Source: Mycobacterium angelicum
GTDB lineage: Bacteria; Actinomycetota; Actinomycetes; Mycobacteriales; Mycobacteriaceae
NCBI RefSeq assembly: GCF_002086155.1
Contig: NZ_MVHE01000001.1
Location: 270,290-334,289, forward strand
Length of the DNA stretch: 64,000 nucleotides
Reading direction: 5' to 3'
This document shows positions 1 through 8,945 of this stretch, one piece after another; position 1 is the stretch's first letter; each line of letters starts with the position of its first letter. The notes below the pieces were generated by a model that was given only the letters and a program-made list of their open reading frames with translations, ran no database searches and was not told the origin of the DNA. The position numbers and the translations under genes were made by a program.

Positions 1-261
1 TATCGGGACGGTGGGGTCGTAGCTGGCGATACGGTCCAGCGCGTCGAACCCGTTGGCGTCGGGCAGGTGCAGATCAAGCAGCACACAGTCGGGGCGGGCG
101 GCGGCCAGCTCGCGCTCGGCGTGCGCCATCGACTGCGCCCAGACCACCTTCGTGTCGGCGGCGGCGTCGGCGACCAAGTCCTCGACCAGCACCGCATCGG
201 CCCGATCGTCCTCGACCAACAGCAACGACAACGACTGCCACGTCGCCGTCGGCCCGAGCAT
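1..261 (-). CDS. Response regulator receiver domain protein, 3' part cut by window edge
   Basis: Only the first 87 codons are in the window. The translation starts at ATG 261 and opens with a receiver-domain pattern: an LLLVEDD acidic pair around residues 14-20, then [14 protein letters not shown], whose first Asp of the DLHLPD block is the expected phospho-acceptor. The output domain lies beyond the left edge. Actinobacterial receivers with this wording are often fused to PP2C/SpoIIE phosphatases, which would fit a partner-switching role, but that is inference. The gene sits downstream of fadE25 on the same strand, with about 220 bp between them. That gap holds the hairpin noted separately and nothing else recognised. 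The start is supported by a purine-rich AAGGGG just upstream. Confidence 0.8.
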   Translation of the reverse strand, partial: MLGPTATWQSLSLLLVEDDRADAVLVEDLVADAAADTKVVWAQSMAHAERELAAARPDCVLLDLHLPDANGFDALDRIASYDPTVPI

Positions 262-269
262 GGTCACGT

Positions 270-286
270 CCCCTTGCCAAAAGGGG
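270..286 (-). promoter_or_regulatory. Perfect 6-bp inverted repeat covering the ribosome binding site of the response regulator
   Basis: On the minus strand CCCCTT and AAGGGG are separated by five bases. The AAGGGG arm is the best Shine-Dalgarno candidate for ATG 261, so a hairpin would hide it. This is visible in the sequence; a role in translational control is inference. Confidence 0.4.
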
Positions 287-484
287 CCGCAAAAGGGGGC
301 GCACCCAGGCCTATATGCCTCACCTCACACCCCCTGGGCAGCAGGCTTTAACCCCACGCGTTGCTGTTTCCACCCCGAACTGGCTGCCGACCGCGTGGCC
401 TTCGTCCTAAAGCCTGATGTGGATCGTATGCGGTGGGGCTGATCTTTTCGGACAGTTGAGGAAACTGCTTACAGCCAGTAAACG

Positions 485-1654
485 TCAGCGTAGCAACGCC
501 CGCGACATCACCACGCGCTGGATCTGATTGGTGCCCTCGTAGATCTGGGTGATCTTGGCGTCGCGCATCATCCGCTCGACCGGGAAGTCGACGGTGTAGC
601 CGGCACCGCCGAACAGCTGGACGGCGTCGGTGGTGACTTCCATGGCCACGTCGGAGGCCAAACACTTCGACGCAGCGGAGATGAAGCCGAGGTTTCCTTC
701 CCCGCGCTCGGCGCGGGCGGCGGCGGAGTAGACCATCAACCTGGCGGACTCCACCTTCATCGCCATGTCGGCGATCATGAACTGCACCGCCTGGAAACTG
801 CTGATCGACTGCGCGAACTGCTTGCGGTCCTTGGTGTAGGCGATCGCGGCGTCCAGCGCGCCCTGGGCGATGCCGACGGCCTGAGCACCGATGGTGGGAC
901 GGGTGTGGTCGAGCGTGGCCAGCGCCGTCTTGAAGCCGGTGCCCGGTTCCCCGATGATCCGGTCGCCGGGGATCCGGCAGTTCTCGAAATACAACTCGGT
1001 AGTGGGCGACCCCTTGATGCCCAGCTTGCGTTCCTTGGGTCCGACGACGAAGCCCTCGTCGTCCTTGTGCACCATGAACGCCGAGATGCCGTTGGCGCCC
1101 TTGTCGGGGTCGGTTACGGCCATCACGGTGTACCAGGATGACTTGCCGCCGTTGGTGATCCAGCATTTGGCGCCGTTGAGAATCCACTCGTCGCCCTCGG
1201 CCTTCGCGCGGGTACGCATGGACGCCGCGTCCGAGCCCGCCTCACGCTCGCTCAGCGCATAGGAAGCCATCGCGGTGCCGTCGGCGACCTGCGGCAGCAC
1301 CTGCTTCTTCAGGTCGTCGGAGCCACGCAGGATCAGGCCCATGGTGCCGAGCTTGTTCACCGCGGGGATCAACGAGGCCGAGGCATCGACGCGGGCGACC
1401 TCTTCGATGACGATGCAGGCCGCAACCGAGTCCGCGCCCTGGCCGCCGTACTCCTCAGGCACGTGCACCGCGTTGAAGCCCGACGCGTTCAGCGCGTCCA
1501 GCGCCTCTTGCGGGAACCGGGAGTTCTCGTCGACATCGGCGGCGTGCGGGGCGATCTCCTTTTCCGCCAGCGCCCGGATCGCGGCCCGCAACTCCTGGTG
1601 CTCCTCGGGCAATTGGAACAGATCGAACGACGGATTTCCGGCCCATCCAGCCAT
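485..1654 (-). CDS. fadE25: Acyl-CoA dehydrogenase FadE25
   Basis: A 389-residue acyl-CoA dehydrogenase catalysing FAD-dependent alpha,beta-dehydrogenation of acyl-CoA in fatty-acid or branched-chain acyl breakdown. The N-terminal helical domain is followed by the middle-domain signature ASYALSEREAGSD and WITNGG. The C-terminal helical domain carries QLFGGAGYT and the catalytic-base region QIYEGTNQIQR, with Glu in YEGTNQ. Full length for the family. The start MAGWAGNPSFDL is preceded by a GGAGG-like site in AGGAGGCCGAGAG. It lies 23 bp downstream of purE and is probably cotranscribed with purK and purE, as in M. tuberculosis Rv3276c-Rv3274c. The exact acyl substrate cannot be read from the sequence. 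Confidence 0.93.
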   Translation of the reverse strand: MAGWAGNPSFDLFQLPEEHQELRAAIRALAEKEIAPHAADVDENSRFPQEALDALNASGFNAVHVPEEYGGQGADSVAACIVIEEVARVDASASLIPAVNKLGTMGLILRGSDDLKKQVLPQVADGTAMASYALSEREAGSDAASMRTRAKAEGDEWILNGAKCWITNGGKSSWYTVMAVTDPDKGANGISAFMVHKDDEGFVVGPKERKLGIKGSPTTELYFENCRIPGDRIIGEPGTGFKTALATLDHTRPTIGAQAVGIAQGALDAAIAYTKDRKQFAQSISSFQAVQFMIADMAMKVESARLMVYSAAARAERGEGNLGFISAASKCLASDVAMEVTTDAVQLFGGAGYTVDFPVERMMRDAKITQIYEGTNQIQRVVMSRALLR

Positions 1655-1677
1655 CTCTCGGCCTCCTAGTTTCCTTG

Positions 1678-2193
1678 CTACTCGCCGGTAACTTTACCGT
1701 GCAGCTGCTGTAACGCCGCATCCTTGGCCGCCACTGTCTCGGCCAGCTGATCTTGGAACGCCACCATCCGGGCCCGCAGTTCCGGGTCCGACGATCCCAG
1801 CATCCGCACCGCCAGCAGGCCGGCATTGCGGGCGCCGCCGATCGACACCGTGGCCACCGGGACGCCGGCCGGCATCTGCACGATCGACAGCAGCGAATCC
1901 AGGCCGTCGAGACGCGCCAGCGGCACGGGCACCCCGATCACCGGCAGCGGCGTCGCCGAGGCGACCATTCCGGGCAGGTGCGCGGCACCGCCGGCACCGG
2001 CGATGATCACCTCGATGCCGCGCTCGGCGGCGTTGCGGGCGTAATCGAACATGACGGCGGGGGTGCGATGCGCCGAGACGACCCGGACCTCATGCGGGAT
2101 GTCGAACTCGGCCAGCGCCGTGGCCGCGTCGGCCATCACCGACCAGTCACTGTCGCTGCCCATGATCACCCCGACCCTGGCGGGTTTACCCAT
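1678..2193 (-). CDS. purE: N5-carboxyaminoimidazole ribonucleotide mutase PurE
   Basis: Class I PurE of 171 residues, converting N5-CAIR to CAIR in de novo purine synthesis. Seen: the nucleotide-binding [10 protein letters not shown] near the N-terminus, VVSAHRTP with the catalytic His, [12 protein letters not shown], and the closing [15 protein letters not shown]. The chosen start, MGKPARVGV, overlaps the end of purK by 8 bp. A longer in-frame start at 2223 is possible but would reach further into purK. With purK it forms the usual two-enzyme bacterial route from AIR to CAIR. Confidence 0.96.
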   Translation of the reverse strand: MGKPARVGVIMGSDSDWSVMADAATALAEFDIPHEVRVVSAHRTPAVMFDYARNAAERGIEVIIAGAGGAAHLPGMVASATPLPVIGVPVPLARLDGLDSLLSIVQMPAGVPVATVSIGGARNAGLLAVRMLGSSDPELRARMVAFQDQLAETVAAKDAALQQLHGKVTGE

Positions 2194-3379
2194 GCACTTC
2201 CCATCCGTCCGACCATTGCCCACATGACAACCAGTGCGCCGCCAACTCGGCGCGTTCCCGCAGCTTAGTCAGGTCGTCGCCGACGAAGTTGATGTGTCCG
2301 ACCTTGCGGCCCGGGCGCTCGGCCTTGGCGTACAGGTGCACCCGGGCATCGGGCATCCGCGCGAAAAGGTGGTGCAGCCGCTCGTCGACGGACATCGCCG
2401 GCTGCTCGGCGGCGCCCAGCACGTTGGCCATCACCGTTACCGGCGCGATGGCGTCGGTGTCGCCGAGCGGATAGTCCAGCACCGCGCGTAAGTGCTGCTC
2501 GAACTGGCTGGTCCGCGACCCGTCCATGGTCCAGTGCCCGGAGTTGTGCGGTCGCATCGCGAGTTCGTTCACCAGCAGCGCGCCGTCCGGAGTCTCGAAC
2601 AGCTCAACCGCGAGCACCCCGACCACGCCGAGTTCGGCCGCCAACCGCAACGCCAACCGCTGGGCAGCCGCCGCCTTGTCCGCAGAAAGCTCCGGAGCCG
2701 GTGCGATCACCTGCACGCAGATGCCGTCGCGCTGCACCGTCTCCACCACCGGCCACGCCGCACCCTGGCCGAACGGCGAGCGCGCCACCAACGCCGAAAG
2801 CTCGCGACGCAGCGGCACCCGCTCCTCGACCAGCACGGGCACCCCGCCCGCCAGATAGTCCCCGACGACCTCGCGAGCGTGGGCCAAGTCACTTGCCATT
2901 CGCACGCCGCGGCCGTCGTAACCGCCGCGCGCGGCCTTGACCACCAAAGCCGCATCGATACGTGCTGCGAAATCGTCCAGCTCGTCGAGGCTCTCTATGG
3001 CGGCGTAACGCGGCACCGGGGCACCGAGGGCCTCCAGCCGGCGCCGCATGACGAGCTTGTCCTGGGCGTGAATCAGCGCCTGCGGCGGCGGGAGCACGTT
3101 GACGCCCTCGGCGACCAGCTTCTCGAGCAGCTCGGCCGGAACGTGCTCGTGGTCGAAGGTCAGCGCGGCGGCCCCGGCGGCAACCCTGCGCAGGTCGTCC
3201 AGATCGGTGTGCGAGCCGATCACCACATTCGGGGTTACCAGCGCGGCCGGCTCGTCGGCGGCATTAGCCAACACGCGCAGGTTCTGGCCCAGCGCGATCG
3301 CGGCCTGATGGGTCATCCTGGCAAGTTGACCGCCGCCGACCATGGCGACCAGAGGGGTGCGTGAACTCGGCACGGCCAT
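2186..3379 (-). CDS. purK: 5-(carboxyamino)imidazole ribonucleotide synthase PurK
   Basis: ATP-grasp enzyme of about 397 residues that carboxylates AIR with bicarbonate and ATP. Seen: the N-terminal GGGQLARM motif around residues 16-23, the ATP-grasp Lys in [14 protein letters not shown], the metal-binding [11 protein letters not shown], and [15 protein letters not shown] typical of PurK. A second Met gives MAVPSSRTP; starting at the preceding ATG adds one residue. First gene of the purK-purE-fadE25 run and divergent from the GtrA-like gene, with about 100 bp between the two starts holding both promoters. Confidence 0.96.
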   Translation of the reverse strand: MAVPSSRTPLVAMVGGGQLARMTHQAAIALGQNLRVLANAADEPAALVTPNVVIGSHTDLDDLRRVAAGAAALTFDHEHVPAELLEKLVAEGVNVLPPPQALIHAQDKLVMRRRLEALGAPVPRYAAIESLDELDDFAARIDAALVVKAARGGYDGRGVRMASDLAHAREVVGDYLAGGVPVLVEERVPLRRELSALVARSPFGQGAAWPVVETVQRDGICVQVIAPAPELSADKAAAAQRLALRLAAELGVVGVLAVELFETPDGALLVNELAMRPHNSGHWTMDGSRTSQFEQHLRAVLDYPLGDTDAIAPVTVMANVLGAAEQPAMSVDERLHHLFARMPDARVHLYAKAERPGRKVGHINFVGDDLTKLRERAELAAHWLSCGQWSDGWEVHG

Positions 3380-3481
3380 CATGTTGTCATGGCGCCTGAC
3401 CGGCGTGTTTACCGGCTATTGCACTGAATCGTTATGTACGATTTTGCGTCCATTTCGCCGAGATACGTACACTGACGTGTT

Positions 3482-4141
3482 GTGTCCTTTGCCGATGCCA
3501 CAATTGCGCGTCTTCCCGGGGTCGTTCAGCCCTTTGCCGAGCGGCATCATGAACTGATCAAATTTGCCATCGTCGGCGGCACCACATTCATCATCGACTC
3601 CGCGATTTTCTACACGCTGAAGCTCACCATTCTCGAACCCAAACCGGTGACCGCGAAAGTGATCGCGGGAATCGTCGCAGTCATCGCGTCCTACGTGCTG
3701 AACCGGGAGTGGAGCTTCCGCGACCGCGGCGGCCGCGAACGCCACCACGAGGCGCTGCTGTTCTTCGCGTTCAGCGGCGTGGGAGTGCTGCTGAGCATGG
3801 CCCCGCTGTGGTTCTCCAGCTACATCCTGCAGCTGCGGGTGCCGAATGTGTCGCTGACCGTGGAGAACCTCGCCGACTTCCTTTCGGCGTACATCATCGG
3901 CAACCTGCTGCAGATGGCGTTCCGCTTCTGGGCTTTCCGGCGTTGGGTGTTCCCCGACCAGTTCGCGCGCAACCCCGACAAGGCGCTGGAATCGGCGCTG
4001 ACGGCCGGCGGCATCGCCGAGGTCTTCGAGGACGAGCTGGAAGGCGGCAATGTCACATTGCTGCAGGCATGGCGCAATCGGGCGGCCGGCCGGAATCAGC
4101 TGGGCGACTCTTCAGAGCCCAGCGTGTCGAAAACTTCGTGA
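3482..4141 (+). CDS. GtrA-like integral membrane protein
   Basis: A 219-residue protein. Residues of about 28-160 carry four hydrophobic spans with the GtrA signature: KFAIVGGTTFIIDSAIFY, then VIASYVLNREWSF, then a final helix ending in FRFWAFRRWVF. GtrA-family proteins are thought to flip or carry polyprenyl-linked sugars for cell-envelope glycan modification. The C-terminal 60 residues are acidic and predicted soluble. Start is GTG at 3482; no strong Shine-Dalgarno is visible, so a near-leaderless transcript is possible. Its 3' end overlaps the convergent PH-domain gene by 46 bp. Positional equivalent of Rv3277. Confidence 0.85.
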   Translation: MSFADATIARLPGVVQPFAERHHELIKFAIVGGTTFIIDSAIFYTLKLTILEPKPVTAKVIAGIVAVIASYVLNREWSFRDRGGRERHHEALLFFAFSGVGVLLSMAPLWFSSYILQLRVPNVSLTVENLADFLSAYIIGNLLQMAFRFWAFRRWVFPDQFARNPDKALESALTAGGIAEVFEDELEGGNVTLLQAWRNRAAGRNQLGDSSEPSVSKTS

Positions 4142-4614
4142 TACAGCAGCGCGTGCACTTCACGCAGGCGCGGAATGTTGTAGAACTCCAGCGGATCCTG
4201 TGACGCCGACTCGATAATCAGCGTCCCGGTGCGAAATATCCGTTCGAAGATCTTGTCCCGGAACTCCACGCTGTTGATCCGCGCCAGCGGAATGTCGATG
4301 CCGCTGCGGGTCAGCACGCCGTGGCGATACATCACCCGCCGGTTGGTGACGACGAAGTGGGTGGTCAGCCAAGTCAGAAACGGCCACAGGGTCAGCCAGC
4401 CGATGATCACCAACCAGATTCCCCAAATGACCCCGTAGATGATGTTCTTGGCCAGCTGCTGCCAATGCGTGGAGTCGACGAACCCAGACCCCAATGCGGC
4501 CAGCCCGGTCACCAGGATCAGCACCAAAACGGGCAGGATCAGACGCTTCCAATGCGGATGGCGATGAATAACGACCTGCTCGCCGGCGGCCAGGGCATTG
4601 TCGGGATAGCTCAT
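4096..4614 (-). CDS. Bacterial PH domain membrane protein
   Basis: A 172-residue protein with two hydrophobic spans (residues of about 25-46 and 60-90), followed by a bacterial PH (YdbS/DUF304-like) domain. The domain core reads THFVVTNRRVMYRHGVL, then IPLARINSVEF and GTLIIESASQDP. Start MSYPDNALAAGEQVV was preferred over an upstream ATG because it matches the usual 172-residue length. It lies 10 bp after birA on the same strand and probably shares its transcript. The family has no settled biochemical role. Positional equivalent of Rv3278c. Confidence 0.85.
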   Translation of the reverse strand: MSYPDNALAAGEQVVIHRHPHWKRLILPVLVLILVTGLAALGSGFVDSTHWQQLAKNIIYGVIWGIWLVIIGWLTLWPFLTWLTTHFVVTNRRVMYRHGVLTRSGIDIPLARINSVEFRDKIFERIFRTGTLIIESASQDPLEFYNIPRLREVHALLYHEVFDTLGSEESPS

Positions 4615-4624
4615 GCTGGCGACC

Positions 4625-5431
4625 TTAGCTCCGCAGATGCACCACGTCACCGGCGGAAATCACGACGCTTTTGACGCTGCTGCCTTCCCCGGTGTCCAGA
4701 CACAGGCGGCCCTGCTCGTCGATGTCCCGCGCGATCCCGATCACCACCTGGCCGCCGGGTAACTCGGCGCGCACCCGCGAGCCCAGGGTCAGGCTGCGGA
4801 CCCGGTAGTCGGTGGCCAGCTGCGGGTCGGCCCGGCGCCACTGGGTGATGCGCTCTGCCAGCTCGCGCAGCAAGCGGCGGATCAGCAGGTCGCGGTCGGG
4901 AGCCGGCACGCCTTCGTCGAGCAGCGATGTAGCACCGGGTGCGCCGGCCTCCTCGGACGTCTGCGTGACGTTGAGCCCCAGCCCGACGACCGCAAACGGC
5001 TGCCCCACCTCGGCCAGGATGCCCGCCAGCTTGCCGCCCCCGGCCAGCACATCGTTGGGCCACTTCAAGCCCGCCTCAACCGTGCTGAGCATGGCCACCG
5101 AGTCGACTACCGCCAGGCCCGCGGCCAGCGACAGCCAGCCCCAGCTGGCGACCGGGACGTCATCCACCCGCACCCCGATCGACATGGTGATCTGCGCCCG
5201 CGGTGAGGCCGCCCAGCCCCGGCCATGCCGGCCGCGCCCGGCCGTCTGGTGCTCGGCGATGAGCACCGCCCCGTCGATGTCGCCGCCGGCGGCGGCGCGT
5301 GCCAGTAGGTCGGCGTTGGTGGAGCCGGTCTCCTCGACGACATCGAGCTGCCGCCAGTACCCGCCGTCGATCGCGGCGGCGCGCAATGCGGCCTCATCGA
5401 GCGGCAGCCTGAGCTGATCGCGGTCGGTCAC
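4625..5431 (-). CDS. birA: Biotin--[acetyl-CoA-carboxylase] ligase BirA
   Basis: A 268-residue ligase that activates biotin with ATP and attaches it to the BCCP lysine of acyl-CoA carboxylase alpha subunits. Seen: EETGSTNADL, the biotinyl-AMP loop AGRGRHGRGW, GLKWPNDVLAGGGKLAGIL, and a C-terminal SH3-like domain from about residue 215. There is no N-terminal helix-turn-helix, so it is a group I ligase without repressor function. It is divergent from accD5, and its substrate AccA3 is encoded 14 kb to the right. Positional equivalent of Rv3279c. Confidence 0.95.
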   Translation of the reverse strand: MTDRDQLRLPLDEAALRAAAIDGGYWRQLDVVEETGSTNADLLARAAAGGDIDGAVLIAEHQTAGRGRHGRGWAASPRAQITMSIGVRVDDVPVASWGWLSLAAGLAVVDSVAMLSTVEAGLKWPNDVLAGGGKLAGILAEVGQPFAVVGLGLNVTQTSEEAGAPGATSLLDEGVPAPDRDLLIRRLLRELAERITQWRRADPQLATDYRVRSLTLGSRVRAELPGGQVVIGIARDIDEQGRLCLDTGEGSSVKSVVISAGDVVHLRS

Positions 5432-5670
5432 CGGGTCAGCTTAGAGCGACCCTCGCCGAGCAGTACCCCTTACGCTCGCCCTTGAGCCTTAACGAGATGT
5501 CGGGTCGGCATGTGGCGATTGCGCACGCCGGCAACCACTTCATCGATGACGGCGAACTGGCGTCCATCCGCGCGGACACTTAAGGGCTGGTTAAGGACAG
5601 CTGTAGGGCCTGCCGATAACATCGACTCCCATGACACGCGCTGACGACGATGCAGAGCAAAAGAGCGATG

Positions 5671-5700
5671 TGGGGGCACCTCCCGATTGCGGGGGAGAGG
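5671..5700. repeat. Short palindromic GC-rich element at the accD5 ribosome binding site
   Basis: The block reads GGGGGCACCTCCC, a short loop, then GCGGGGGAGAGG. The arms are complementary, and the right arm supplies the Shine-Dalgarno for accD5 (ATG 5711). Elements of this wording are dispersed in mycobacterial genomes as far as I recall; that is not verified here. The 279-bp birA-accD5 gap contains no other recognised gene. Confidence 0.4.
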
Positions 5701-5710
5701 AGCAGCGCAT

Positions 5711-7351
5711 ATGACGAGCGTTACCGACCACACGGCAGAGCCCGCCGCAGAGCACACCATCGATATCCACACCACCGCGGGCAAGCTGGCCGAGCTGCAC
5801 AAGCGCCGGGAAGAATCGCTGCATCCAGTCGGTGAGGCGGCCGTCGACAAGGTCCACGCCAAGGGCAAGCTGACCGCCCGCGAGCGCATCTACGCGCTGC
5901 TGGACGAGGACTCGTTCGTCGAGCTGGACGCGCTGGCCAAGCACCGCAGCACCAACTTCGGGCTGGAGAACAACCGGCCGGTCGGCGATGGCGTGGTCAC
6001 CGGCTACGGCACCATCGACGGCCGCGACGTCTGCATCTTCAGCCAGGACGCCACGGTGTTCGGCGGCAGCCTCGGCGAGGTGTACGGCGAGAAGATCGTC
6101 AAGGTCCAGGACCTGGCCGTCAAGACCGGCCGCCCGCTGATCGGCATCAACGACGGCGCCGGTGCGCGCATCCAGGAGGGTGTCGTCTCGCTGGGCCTCT
6201 ACAGCCGGATCTTCCGCAACAACATCCTGGCCTCCGGCGTCATCCCGCAGATCTCGCTGATCATGGGGGCCGCCGCCGGTGGGCACGTCTACTCCCCCGC
6301 GCTGACCGACTTCGTGGTCATGGTCGACCAGACCAGCCAGATGTTCATCACCGGACCCGACGTCATCAAGACCGTCACCGGCGAGGACGTCACCATGGAG
6401 GAACTGGGCGGCGCCCACACCCACATGGCCAAGTCGGGGACAGCGCACTACGTCGCTTCCGGCGAGCAGGACGCCTTCGACTACGTGCGCGACCTACTGA
6501 GCTATCTGCCGCCGAACAACGCCACCGATCCACCGCGATACCAGGCCACCGAACCCGTCGGGCCCATCGAGGAGAACCTCACCGACGAAGACCTCGAGCT
6601 GGACACCCTGATCCCGGACTCGCCGAACCAGCCCTACGACATGCACGAGGTGATCACCCGCATCCTCGACGAGGACGAATTCCTGGAAATCCAAGCGGGT
6701 TACGCGCAGAACGTGGTGGTCGGGTTCGGCCGCATCGAGGGCCGGCCGGTGGGCATCGTGGCAAACCAGCCGACGCACTTCGCCGGCTGCCTGGACATCG
6801 ACGCCTCGGAGAAGGCGGCCCGGTTCGTGCGGACCTGCGACTGCTTCAACATCCCGATCGTCATGCTGGTGGACGTTCCGGGGTTCCTGCCCGGCACCGG
6901 CCAGGAATACAACGGCATCATTCGGCGCGGGGCCAAGCTGCTCTACGCCTACGGCGAAGCCACCGTCCCCAAGATCACCGTGATCACCCGCAAGGCCTAC
7001 GGCGGCGCGTACTGCGTCATGGGCTCCAAGGACATGGGCTGCGACGTCAACCTGGCCTGGCCGACCGCCCAGATCGCGGTGATGGGCGCCTCCGGCGCGG
7101 TCGGCTTCGTATACCGCCAGCAGCTGAAGGAAGCCGCCGAAGCCGGGGAAGACGTGGACGCGCTTCGCTTACAGCTTCAGCAGGAGTACGAGGACACTCT
7201 GGTCAACCCGTATATCGCCGCCGAACGTGGGTATGTCGACGCGGTGATCCCGCCGTCCTACACGCGGGGCTACATCGGCACCGCGCTGCGCTTGCTGGAA
7301 CGCAAGATCGCTCAGGTGCCGCCGAAGAAGCATGGGAACATCCCCTTATGA
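5711..7351 (+). CDS. accD5: Propionyl-CoA carboxylase beta subunit AccD5
   Basis: Carboxyltransferase subunit of 546 residues. With AccA3 and AccE5 it makes methylmalonyl-CoA for methyl-branched lipids. The N-terminal carboxyltransferase domain has [17 protein letters not shown] and the oxyanion-hole glycines in [10 protein letters not shown]. The C-terminal domain has [38 protein letters not shown] and the [14 protein letters not shown] wall. Start MTSVTDHT follows a GGGGGAGAGGAG Shine-Dalgarno. Its stop overlaps the accE5 start by 4 bp. Divergent from birA. Confidence 0.97.
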   Translation: MTSVTDHTAEPAAEHTIDIHTTAGKLAELHKRREESLHPVGEAAVDKVHAKGKLTARERIYALLDEDSFVELDALAKHRSTNFGLENNRPVGDGVVTGYGTIDGRDVCIFSQDATVFGGSLGEVYGEKIVKVQDLAVKTGRPLIGINDGAGARIQEGVVSLGLYSRIFRNNILASGVIPQISLIMGAAAGGHVYSPALTDFVVMVDQTSQMFITGPDVIKTVTGEDVTMEELGGAHTHMAKSGTAHYVASGEQDAFDYVRDLLSYLPPNNATDPPRYQATEPVGPIEENLTDEDLELDTLIPDSPNQPYDMHEVITRILDEDEFLEIQAGYAQNVVVGFGRIEGRPVGIVANQPTHFAGCLDIDASEKAARFVRTCDCFNIPIVMLVDVPGFLPGTGQEYNGIIRRGAKLLYAYGEATVPKITVITRKAYGGAYCVMGSKDMGCDVNLAWPTAQIAVMGASGAVGFVYRQQLKEAAEAGEDVDALRLQLQQEYEDTLVNPYIAAERGYVDAVIPPSYTRGYIGTALRLLERKIAQVPPKKHGNIPL

Positions 7352-7599
7352 GTGAGAGCGAGCCGCAGCACCCGCACGAGCCGCAGCACTCGCACGAGCC
7401 GCACATCCAAATCCTCAAAGGCCGGCCCACCGACCAGGAGGTGGCCGCGCTGGTCGCGGTGCTGGGCAGCGTCGGCGGCCCGCCACCGCCGCCTCCGCCC
7501 GAGCCCGCCCGCTGGGGACTGCCGGTCGACAAATTGCGCTACCCCGTCTTCAGCTGGCAGCGCATCACCCTGCAGGAAATGACCCACATGCGCCGATGA
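7348..7599 (+). CDS. accE5: Acyl-CoA carboxylase epsilon subunit AccE5, short form
   Basis: An 83-residue protein that starts on the ATGA overlap with accD5. Residues 1-20 are rich in His-Glu-Pro, residues of about 24-45 hold [18 protein letters not shown], typical of epsilon subunits, then an oligoproline stretch and [11 protein letters not shown]...SWQR. Epsilon subunits stabilise the AccA3-AccD5 complex. The M. tuberculosis counterpart, as I recall, has a much longer repetitive N-terminus; here it is nearly reduced to the core. Placement between accD5 and maf supports the call. Confidence 0.88.
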   Translation: MSESEPQHPHEPQHSHEPHIQILKGRPTDQEVAALVAVLGSVGGPPPPPPPEPARWGLPVDKLRYPVFSWQRITLQEMTHMRR

Positions 7600-8255
7600 C
7601 CCGGCTGGTGCTGGGATCCGCCTCCCCCGGTCGGCTCAAAGCGCTTCGCCAGGCCGGCATCGACCCGCTGGTTGTGGTTTCCGGCGTCGACGAGGACGTC
7701 GTCAGCGCCGGTGCGGGCGCGGATGCGGGGCCCGACGCAGTGGTGAGCGTGCTGGCTCAGGCCAAGGCCGCTCAGGTGACGGCCACACTGTCCGCCCCGG
7801 ACAGTCTGGTCGCCGCGGATTGCGTTGTCATCGGCTGTGATTCGATGCTGTACCTCGACGGCCGGCTATGCGGTAAGCCCGAGACGATCGACGGGGCGCG
7901 CGAACAATGGCGGGCGATGGCCGGCCGCGCCGGTCAGCTCTACACCGGGCATTGCGTTATCCGGTTGCTGGACAACCGAATCGTCAATCGCGAAGTCCAA
8001 ACAGCAATCACCACAGTGCATTTCGGCACACCATCGGCCGCCGACCTGGAGGCATACCTGGCCCACGGCGAACCGCTGCACGTCGCGGGCGGATTCACCC
8101 TCGACGGCTTGGGCGGCTGGTTCATCGACAAGATCGATGGCGACCCGTCCAATGTGATCGGACTGAGCCTGCCGCTGGTCCGGTCGTTGCTGCAGCGGAT
8201 GGGACTGTCGCTGGCCGCGCTGTGGGCGGCCAACCCCGTCGGACAACCGACTTAA
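7596..8255 (+). CDS. maf: Maf-like nucleotide pyrophosphatase
   Basis: A 219-residue Maf/HAM1-fold protein. Family members hydrolyse non-canonical or canonical NTPs and have been linked to arrest of septum formation. Seen: the signature [18 protein letters not shown] at the N-terminus, [19 protein letters not shown] with the catalytic Asp, TTVHF, and [23 protein letters not shown]. The start overlaps accE5 by 4 bp (ATGA), so it belongs to the accD5-accE5-maf transcript. Positional equivalent of Rv3282; the chromosome diverges from M. tuberculosis order directly after it. Confidence 0.93.
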   Translation: MTRLVLGSASPGRLKALRQAGIDPLVVVSGVDEDVVSAGAGADAGPDAVVSVLAQAKAAQVTATLSAPDSLVAADCVVIGCDSMLYLDGRLCGKPETIDGAREQWRAMAGRAGQLYTGHCVIRLLDNRIVNREVQTAITTVHFGTPSAADLEAYLAHGEPLHVAGGFTLDGLGGWFIDKIDGDPSNVIGLSLPLVRSLLQRMGLSLAALWAANPVGQPT

Positions 8256-8264
8256 TCTGAGGCC

Positions 8265-8753
8265 ATGGCCGCCTGGACCGAGTTCATCGCTGAAGCCCCC
8301 AACATCGCCACACTTTTCGCGCGCCGTCATCGCGCCACCGGAAACCTGTGCCTGCTGGCCACCCTGCGCAGTGACGGATTTCCGCGGATCAGCCCGATGG
8401 AGCCGCTGGTCTTCGAGGAGCGGTTGTGGCTACCCGGGATGCCGTCCACCACCAAGTTCGGCGACCTCGAGCGCGACCCGCGCTTTTGTCTGCACACCGC
8501 GACCGCGGACCCAAAGGTGACCGACGGCGACGCCAAGCTGTGGGGACTCGCGCACAGCGTTACCGACGTCGCGCTGCGTCAAAGATTCGCCGACAACTTG
8601 TTCGAGGAGACCGGATTCGATTTGCGCGAACAAGAATTCGCCCTCTTCGGCACCGAGCTCACCGGGGCATCGGCGGTCGAACTCCGCGGCGACCATCTCG
8701 ACATCACCGTGTGGAAACCGGGCAATCCGGAAAGAGTAATCCGCAAGCACTGA
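8265..8753 (+). CDS. Pyridoxamine 5'-phosphate oxidase-like (split-barrel) protein
   Basis: A 162-residue protein with a flavin/F420 split-barrel pattern: FIAEAPNIATLFARRHRATGNLCLLATLRSDGFPRISPMEP at the N-terminus, then strands LWLPGMPSTTKFGDLERDPRFCLHTA. The cofactor and substrate cannot be assigned. It lies 9 bp after maf on the same strand and could be cotranscribed. It is the first gene of the segment that interrupts maf-sseA order relative to M. tuberculosis. A short antisense ORF enters its 3' end from the right. Confidence 0.75.
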   Translation: MAAWTEFIAEAPNIATLFARRHRATGNLCLLATLRSDGFPRISPMEPLVFEERLWLPGMPSTTKFGDLERDPRFCLHTATADPKVTDGDAKLWGLAHSVTDVALRQRFADNLFEETGFDLREQEFALFGTELTGASAVELRGDHLDITVWKPGNPERVIRKH

Positions 8754-8836
8754 CCCGGATACCGACTCCGATCGGCAGGCCGGAGACTTCGAGCTACGCT
8801 GAATTCTTGCTCGCTGTACAGCATTTCGTGCGACAT
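8579..8836 (-). CDS. MSHE-type short ORF, left copy, possibly frameshifted
   Basis: Starts at ATG 8836 with MSHEMLYSEQEFSVAR, preceded by GGGGG nine bases upstream. The first 16 residues match the start of the 26-residue ORF at 17858-17938. After residue 15 the match is lost. Reading one base out of phase after the Ala codon restores a similar E-V-S stretch, so this copy may carry a one-base shift. As read, the frame runs 85 codons and is antisense to the end of the PNPOx-like gene. The upstream promoter and palindrome are shared with the right copy. Function unknown. Confidence 0.4.
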   Translation of the reverse strand: MSHEMLYSEQEFSVARSLRPADRSRYPGQCLRITLSGLPGFHTVMSRWSPRSSTADAPVSSVPKRANSCSRKSNPVSSNKLSANL

Positions 8837-8906
8837 CGATAGACCCCCGGCTTCAGCCGAGAGCGGGTGTGTCATCAATGGCGACTATGCCGCGACACGC
8901 GCTGCG

Positions 8907-8926
8907 AAACTATCCGCCGAACAGCC
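8907..8926 (-). promoter_or_regulatory. Conserved promoter-like block, left cassette
   Basis: On the minus strand this reads GGCTGTTCGGCGGATAGTTT. The right cassette has GGCTGTTAGGGGGATAGATC at the same place. In both it begins exactly 19 bases after the palindrome. TAGTTT could serve as a -10. The match and spacing are visible in the sequence; promoter function is inference. Confidence 0.5.
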
Positions 8927-8945
8927 GATATCGCGCCGAGTTCGC

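Noticed and set aside
2492..3364. A 290-codon rightward open frame across purK
   Set aside because: Shadow of purK; no recognisable motif, and purK is complete on the other strand.
5497..5583. 28-codon frame starting MSGRHVAIAHAGNHF in the birA-accD5 gap
   Set aside because: No convincing Shine-Dalgarno, no known family and no partner; could be chance.
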